Source of the DNA: a virus
IMG/VR virus record: IMGVR_UViG_3300020452_000357
Location: 1 to 33,448 of that record
Strand: one strand, 5' to 3'
Length of the DNA stretch: 33,448 nucleotides
Within the stretch, counting starts at the first letter, position 1. Every line of letters starts with the position of its first letter. This document shows, one piece after another, positions 30,689-33,448 of this stretch. The notes under the pieces were generated by a model, which made no database searches, was not told the DNA's origin, and was given only the letters and a program-made list of their open reading frames with translations. The position numbers and the translations under genes are program-made.

Positions 30689-32100
30689 TCAGCTGTCGGC
30701 GTTGCGGCGCACGCAGATAAACCCAGAGCAAGAGCCATTACGGCATCATCATGCGTACCCTCTCCAGCACAGCGATCACCGTTTTCTTGCTGCCTAAACA
30801 TAAGAAGCTCTTGATAAAAAGGTTCTCGCGGTAACATCAGCTCCTCACGTTCCAGCAAATATGCAATTCTGTCGGTATTGCTGATTTTATTGGGTCGATT
30901 CGTGTTGTAAGGCTCAACCATATATTTAGCCAACTTCTTTGATAAAACCTCTGAAACGATGGCACCAACACCGTTTTTCTCGACGATGACCTTGTCAGGA
31001 TAGAAATTTTCTGCTTGTTCAATGATTTGATTGATCGCGTAGTCACTTGATCTATGACGGACCCTAAAAACATTGACTACTCGATAAGGGATTGTGGTTA
31101 TATCTAGGATTATCGAGCACCAGTAATCCGACCCCCCAGCGGCTGGATCAATAGCCTGTATATAAGTCCTTCCAATAAACCCTGATTCAATGCACTCCCC
31201 ATTGCAAGCAAGTTCTACCAACTCAGGATCATAAATCTGGGCTTCACTGGCGATGAAGTCCAATTCATATTCCTGCCTGAAAGCTTTTTCTGAGAGTTTA
31301 GATTTTTGTCTGGTCTTAGCCGCCCATTGAGGGTCAGCGGCGTAAATTGGGATGTCGGAATAGTGAATTTTAAATTTATTCCAATCTCCGTCGTCTAGAT
31401 GCCACAAATTCGCAAAGAAATTTCCCAAACCATTGGGTGTGCTCATCATGATGAGCTTTCCTCTGTCCCTTACATTTTTATTCGCGGAAAGCGTGGCCAT
31501 CGTCGGCTGAACTGCTGTGTAGATTGCGTCAACTGAATCCAAAAATCCGGCCTCGTCTAGTACCACGCAGCTGACGCTGGGGATTCCGCGGGCTGCCCTA
31601 GGCGTTGCTGGTAAGAAGTAAATCGTTCCAAGACCGCGAATTGACAGTTCACTATTTGATTCTGTCAAGAATTCAATCTGTGAATCTGCAATACTTGCAG
31701 CTTGTGCGCGAATCCTTTTACCAAGAGCGCCCGAGTCGGTCGCAGTTTTACTAAATACAACTGCTGAAAACCCCGGCTCAGTAAGCGCTCTACACAGTAA
31801 ATAACTACATACTGTCTCTGACGCTCCGACCTGTCGGCTTTTTAAAACGATCGTGTATTGATTCTCTTCAATGCTTTGAACTAGCTTTTTCTGAATATCA
31901 AACGGTTTAAAACGTTTTACAGATCCTCCACTCCTGATCCAGGTCAAAGGTGCGAACTTCTCCCACTGATCAGCTGTCGGAAACTGTGGGACAAAACCCT
32001 CAGCTGTGCTTAGCTTCTTTCGCTCTTCCTCAGCTGTGAGTTTATCCTGCTGAAATCTCTCTAATTGGTTCAGCCTCGACCGTAACGTTCGTGCGTGCAT
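30670..32100 (-). CDS. terL: Terminase large subunit
   Basis: A 476-aa protein starting with ATG at 32100, overlapping small terminase by 59 bases. ATPase domain: deviant Walker A KSRQVGAS at 87-94 (first Lys used, as in lambda A), Walker B VSCVVLDEAGFLD with Asp182-Glu183, and coupling motif KLIMMSTPNG at 215-224. RNase H-like nuclease: IQAIDPAAGG (Asp318), KVIVEKNGVGA (Glu374) and GTHDDAVMAL (Asp451/Asp452). It packages the genome into the prohead by ATP hydrolysis and cuts it to length, partnered by the small subunit just upstream and the portal downstream. All catalytic residues look intact. Length fits the family. Confidence 0.96.
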   Translation of the reverse strand: MHARTLRSRLNQLERFQQDKLTAEEERKKLSTAEGFVPQFPTADQWEKFAPLTWIRSGGSVKRFKPFDIQKKLVQSIEENQYTIVLKSRQVGASETVCSYLLCRALTEPGFSAVVFSKTATDSGALGKRIRAQAASIADSQIEFLTESNSELSIRGLGTIYFLPATPRAARGIPSVSCVVLDEAGFLDSVDAIYTAVQPTMATLSANKNVRDRGKLIMMSTPNGLGNFFANLWHLDDGDWNKFKIHYSDIPIYAADPQWAAKTRQKSKLSEKAFRQEYELDFIASEAQIYDPELVELACNGECIESGFIGRTYIQAIDPAAGGSDYWCSIILDITTIPYRVVNVFRVRHRSSDYAINQIIEQAENFYPDKVIVEKNGVGAIVSEVLSKKLAKYMVEPYNTNRPNKISNTDRIAYLLEREELMLPREPFYQELLMFRQQENGDRCAGEGTHDDAVMALALGLSACAATPTAEWLDLI

Positions 32101-32467
32101 ACTTCTCTAGCTGTTCAATACGACGCTCGATGGTGCGTGTCTCGTATTGTTTCTGAGCACAATCTATCAAGATTTTACAAGCGGCAATTTGGTCACTTGT
32201 TTTTAGATCTGGATCAGGATCTTCAACAATACGCTGGAGTTTTTGAATTGCAGTAGGCAGGGCTGCAGTTGTTGCACCAAACGACTGCTGAAACATCTCC
32301 TGTTGATATCCCCAGATTGCATCTAGGAATTCATCGTGCTTTTTCCATTCACGTACAGCTTCTACAGAGCACTTGGCTCGCCTAGCTGTGTCACGCCAGG
32401 TCATGCCTGCTGCTAACGACTGTGCAGCAAGAACTTGACGCTCATTTAACCCAAGTGGTCGCTCCAT
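32042..32467 (-). CDS. terS: Terminase small subunit
   Basis: 141 aa when started at the ATG at 32467, chosen because GGGAGGA (32472-32478) lies just upstream; the longer frame would begin at an RBS-less TTG at 32539. The N-terminal half has a helix-turn-helix (LNERQVLAAQSLAAG, TWRDTARRAKCSVEAVREW). The middle is helical oligomerisation sequence (QQEMFQQSFGATTAALPTAI, QIAACKILIDCAQ), and the end is charged (RIEQLEKYARTN). Small terminases bind the packaging site and recruit the large subunit. The gene lies directly before terL with overlap, which fixes the call. Confidence 0.88.
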   Translation of the reverse strand: MERPLGLNERQVLAAQSLAAGMTWRDTARRAKCSVEAVREWKKHDEFLDAIWGYQQEMFQQSFGATTAALPTAIQKLQRIVEDPDPDLKTSDQIAACKILIDCAQKQYETRTIERRIEQLEKYARTNVTVEAEPIREISAG

Positions 32468-32654
32468 CAATTCCTCCCAGGTTGGAGGCTGCTTCGTGAG
32501 CAGCCCAGCGAATTGCAGCAGGCTGCATGAGTAGTGCAAGTCGGGCCAACTCGATCGCCACTTCCTTCAAAGACTCTCGATCCAAGTTGTCAAACTCTTT
32601 TACGAGCTTGGCGAACTTCATGTGATCGTTGACGCTAGGTTCAATCCTCCTCAT
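32442..32654 (-). CDS. Unknown 70-aa protein before small terminase
   Basis: A 70-aa ORF starting at ATG 32654, preceded by GGAGGAT (32659-32665), and overlapping the small terminase start by 26 bases. It is helical (MKFAKLVKEFDNLDRESLKE, VAIELARLALLMQPAAIRWA). It could be a small accessory of packaging, but I recognise no family. The upstream 143-aa gene overlaps it by 14 bases. Expression is supported by the good RBS. Confidence 0.7.
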   Translation of the reverse strand: MRRIEPSVNDHMKFAKLVKEFDNLDRESLKEVAIELARLALLMQPAAIRWAAHEAASNLGGIDGATTWVK

Positions 32655-33072
32655 CAAGATCCTCCAATAGAGGGTGCTGCTCAGCCAAAGCTGAACCGAT
32701 CTTTGAAATTAAAACTTTTGAATAAAGAAGCGTCTGATCCTCGTCACCCGACTTGATACACCTTTTTATCGCACTAAACAGCTTTTTGTTCTCGGATTCA
32801 GTATGGCGAGACTGTTCTAAGCATTCACCAATGACCATCTCCATCGAAGAGTATTCGGATTTGGTTTGAACTCTTCGTGTGTACGCATAGGTCAAAACGG
32901 AGGCCAAGCCCCATTCGTCATAAGACCTGCAAAGTTCGCCATCCTCATCAAGCTCTTCAAATTGACAGGCCAAAGGGTGTCGAAAGCCTGCAGGGACAAG
33001 ATTCAGCGGCACAGCCGCATCGGTGATGAATTGCACGTCACTAAAGAATCCTATATTCATGGTGCCGTACAT
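32641..33072 (-). CDS. Unknown 143-aa protein near operon start
   Basis: A 143-aa protein when started at the ATG at 33072, which forms a TGATG junction with the 56-aa ORF upstream; the frame is open further upstream but that part is a shadow of the 56-aa gene. The N-terminus (MNIGFFSDVQFITDAAVPLN) is followed by an acidic helical body (LACQFEELDEDGELCRSYDEW, KVLISKIGSALAEQHPLLED). No motif is recognised. Position two genes before terS suggests a role at the head of the packaging module, not defined. Confidence 0.7.
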   Translation of the reverse strand: MYGTMNIGFFSDVQFITDAAVPLNLVPAGFRHPLACQFEELDEDGELCRSYDEWGLASVLTYAYTRRVQTKSEYSSMEMVIGECLEQSRHTESENKKLFSAIKRCIKSGDEDQTLLYSKVLISKIGSALAEQHPLLEDLDEED

Positions 33073-33242
33073 CAAGCGGCGGCATGTTGCGTTTGGGATC
33101 CAACCCTGATAATCGCGTAGGGCAGGCCTCTTTCGGAGAAGTTTTGATTAGCCATCTCCATGTCTGAATCACTCAATGCCTTGATCAGATACAAATCCAT
33201 TTCCGGCGAGTGTGTCTTGATCATCATGGCAGGTTGAAGCAT
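33072..33242 (-). CDS. Unknown 56-aa small protein, first gene of the operon
   Basis: A 56-aa ORF starting with ATG at 33242 (MLQPAMMIKTHSPEMDLYLI, then SERGLPYAIIRVG). Two more Met codons at residues 6-7 are possible starts. It ends with TGA overlapping the next ATG (TGATG), which argues that it is translated. No good RBS is seen. It follows the leader after the terminator and would be the first gene of the operon. Function unknown. Confidence 0.5.
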   Translation of the reverse strand: MLQPAMMIKTHSPEMDLYLIKALSDSDMEMANQNFSERGLPYAIIRVGSQTQHAAA

Positions 33243-33362
33243 TTTTATTTACGTGCGATACTCAGATTAACCAGAATTCAACCACCAATCCTGAAGCAAT
33301 CGCTGTTAAATAGTGATGGAAAGTTTAACTAAAACGCGACACTGTTAACACGGTATGCCATT
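33243..33362 (-). other. Leader region between terminator and first gene
   Basis: 120 AT-rich bases with no ORF. The promoter for the late operon is expected here, but I find no convincing -35/-10 pair. CTGTTAA occurs twice (33303-33309 and 33344-33350, 41 bases apart), a possible factor site. The seven-base length makes chance plausible. Confidence 0.4.
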
Positions 33363-33389
33363 AAAAAAGCGGTAGTTATCTACCGCCTT
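33363..33389 (-). terminator. Rho-independent terminator of the upstream gene
   Basis: On the minus strand GCGGTAG, loop ATAA, CTACCGC, then TTTTTT: a perfect 7-bp stem with a tetraloop and a six-base U-run. It lies 13 bases after the stop codon of the partial gene at the right edge, so it ends that upstream transcript and marks the boundary of the late operon. Confidence 0.88.
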
Positions 33390-33402
33390 GTGCATTTAAT
33401 TT

Positions 33403-33448
33403 TTAACCCATCGCGGGTTCGGAATACGGACCATCGCCCCAATCAAAA
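33403..33448 (-). CDS. C-terminal end of an upstream gene (partial)
   Basis: The frame at the right edge reads FDWGDGPYSEPAMG and a TAA at 33403-33405, followed at once by a terminator. Only 14 codons are visible, so the product cannot be named. The terminator makes a genuine gene end likely. It belongs to a different transcript from the packaging operon. Confidence 0.55.
   Translation of the reverse strand, partial: FDWGDGPYSEPAMG

Noticed and set aside
32468-32539. Longer small terminase starting at TTG 32539
   Set aside because: No RBS there and it would overlap the 70-aa gene heavily. The ATG at 32467 has GGGAGGA just upstream.
1-33448. tRNA genes, CRISPR arrays, insertion sequences, integrase or att sites
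   Set aside because: None seen. Gaps are too short for a tRNA except the 120-base leader, which shows no cloverleaf, and repeats in fibre genes are coding.

Overview
The window is the packaging and virion-structure region of a tailed dsDNA phage with a long, non-contractile tail (siphovirus morphology). This follows from a lambda-like tail series of tail terminator, tube protein, frameshifted G/GT chaperone, tape measure, M, L, K and fused I/J, with no sheath or baseplate wedge genes. The fibre vocabulary (cupredoxin-like, LamG-like and DUF7483-like modules), a DUF5872-like protein and other short motifs are ones I associate with marine phages, especially cyanophages. A marine cyanobacterial siphovirus is therefore the best guess, but no host marker gene is present and the host is not proven.

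Every gene lies on the minus strand, so transcription runs from high to low coordinates. At the right edge an upstream gene ends at 33403 and is followed by a rho-independent terminator (33363-33389). After a 120-base leader the late operon starts with three small genes (56, 143 and 70 aa). It continues with small terminase (start set by a strong RBS at 32467), large terminase, a small membrane protein, an 85-aa protein, a portal with a long basic C-terminal extension, a 69-aa protein, a Mu gpF-like head morphogenesis protein, an HSH/MPG-motif protein, a DUF5872-like basic protein and a freestanding PD-(D/E)XK nuclease.

The head block (about 22.1-25.6 kb) holds a prohead protease/scaffold fusion, a cement protein, a DUF2184-type capsid protein and connector genes. 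The tail block (about 11.1-21.7 kb) holds the tail completion proteins, tube protein, G and GT (slippery GGGAAAC with a downstream stem), a 1057-aa tape measure, M, an unknown 269-aa protein, L with four cysteines, a K protein reduced to its JAMM domain, and an I-J fusion.

The last 11 kb encode fibre and adhesin proteins: small beta-rich proteins, a coiled-coil protein, an Ig-like protein with an inserted module, two paralogous large proteins (539 and 715 aa), a 270-aa protein, a 613-aa repeat fibre, a 109-aa protein and a fibre that runs off the left edge. That last ORF (positions 1-1997, 665 codons seen) carries a cupredoxin-like domain with an apparently complete copper ligand set.

Most genes overlap by 1-20 bases or are separated by fewer than 25, as expected for translational coupling. 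The few larger gaps hold the terminator and leader at the right end, a weak promoter candidate (25659-25687) and a 9-bp stem-loop (2402-2430). No tRNA, CRISPR array, insertion sequence, integrase, lysis cassette or replication gene was seen. No stretch longer than 300 bases lacks a gene.
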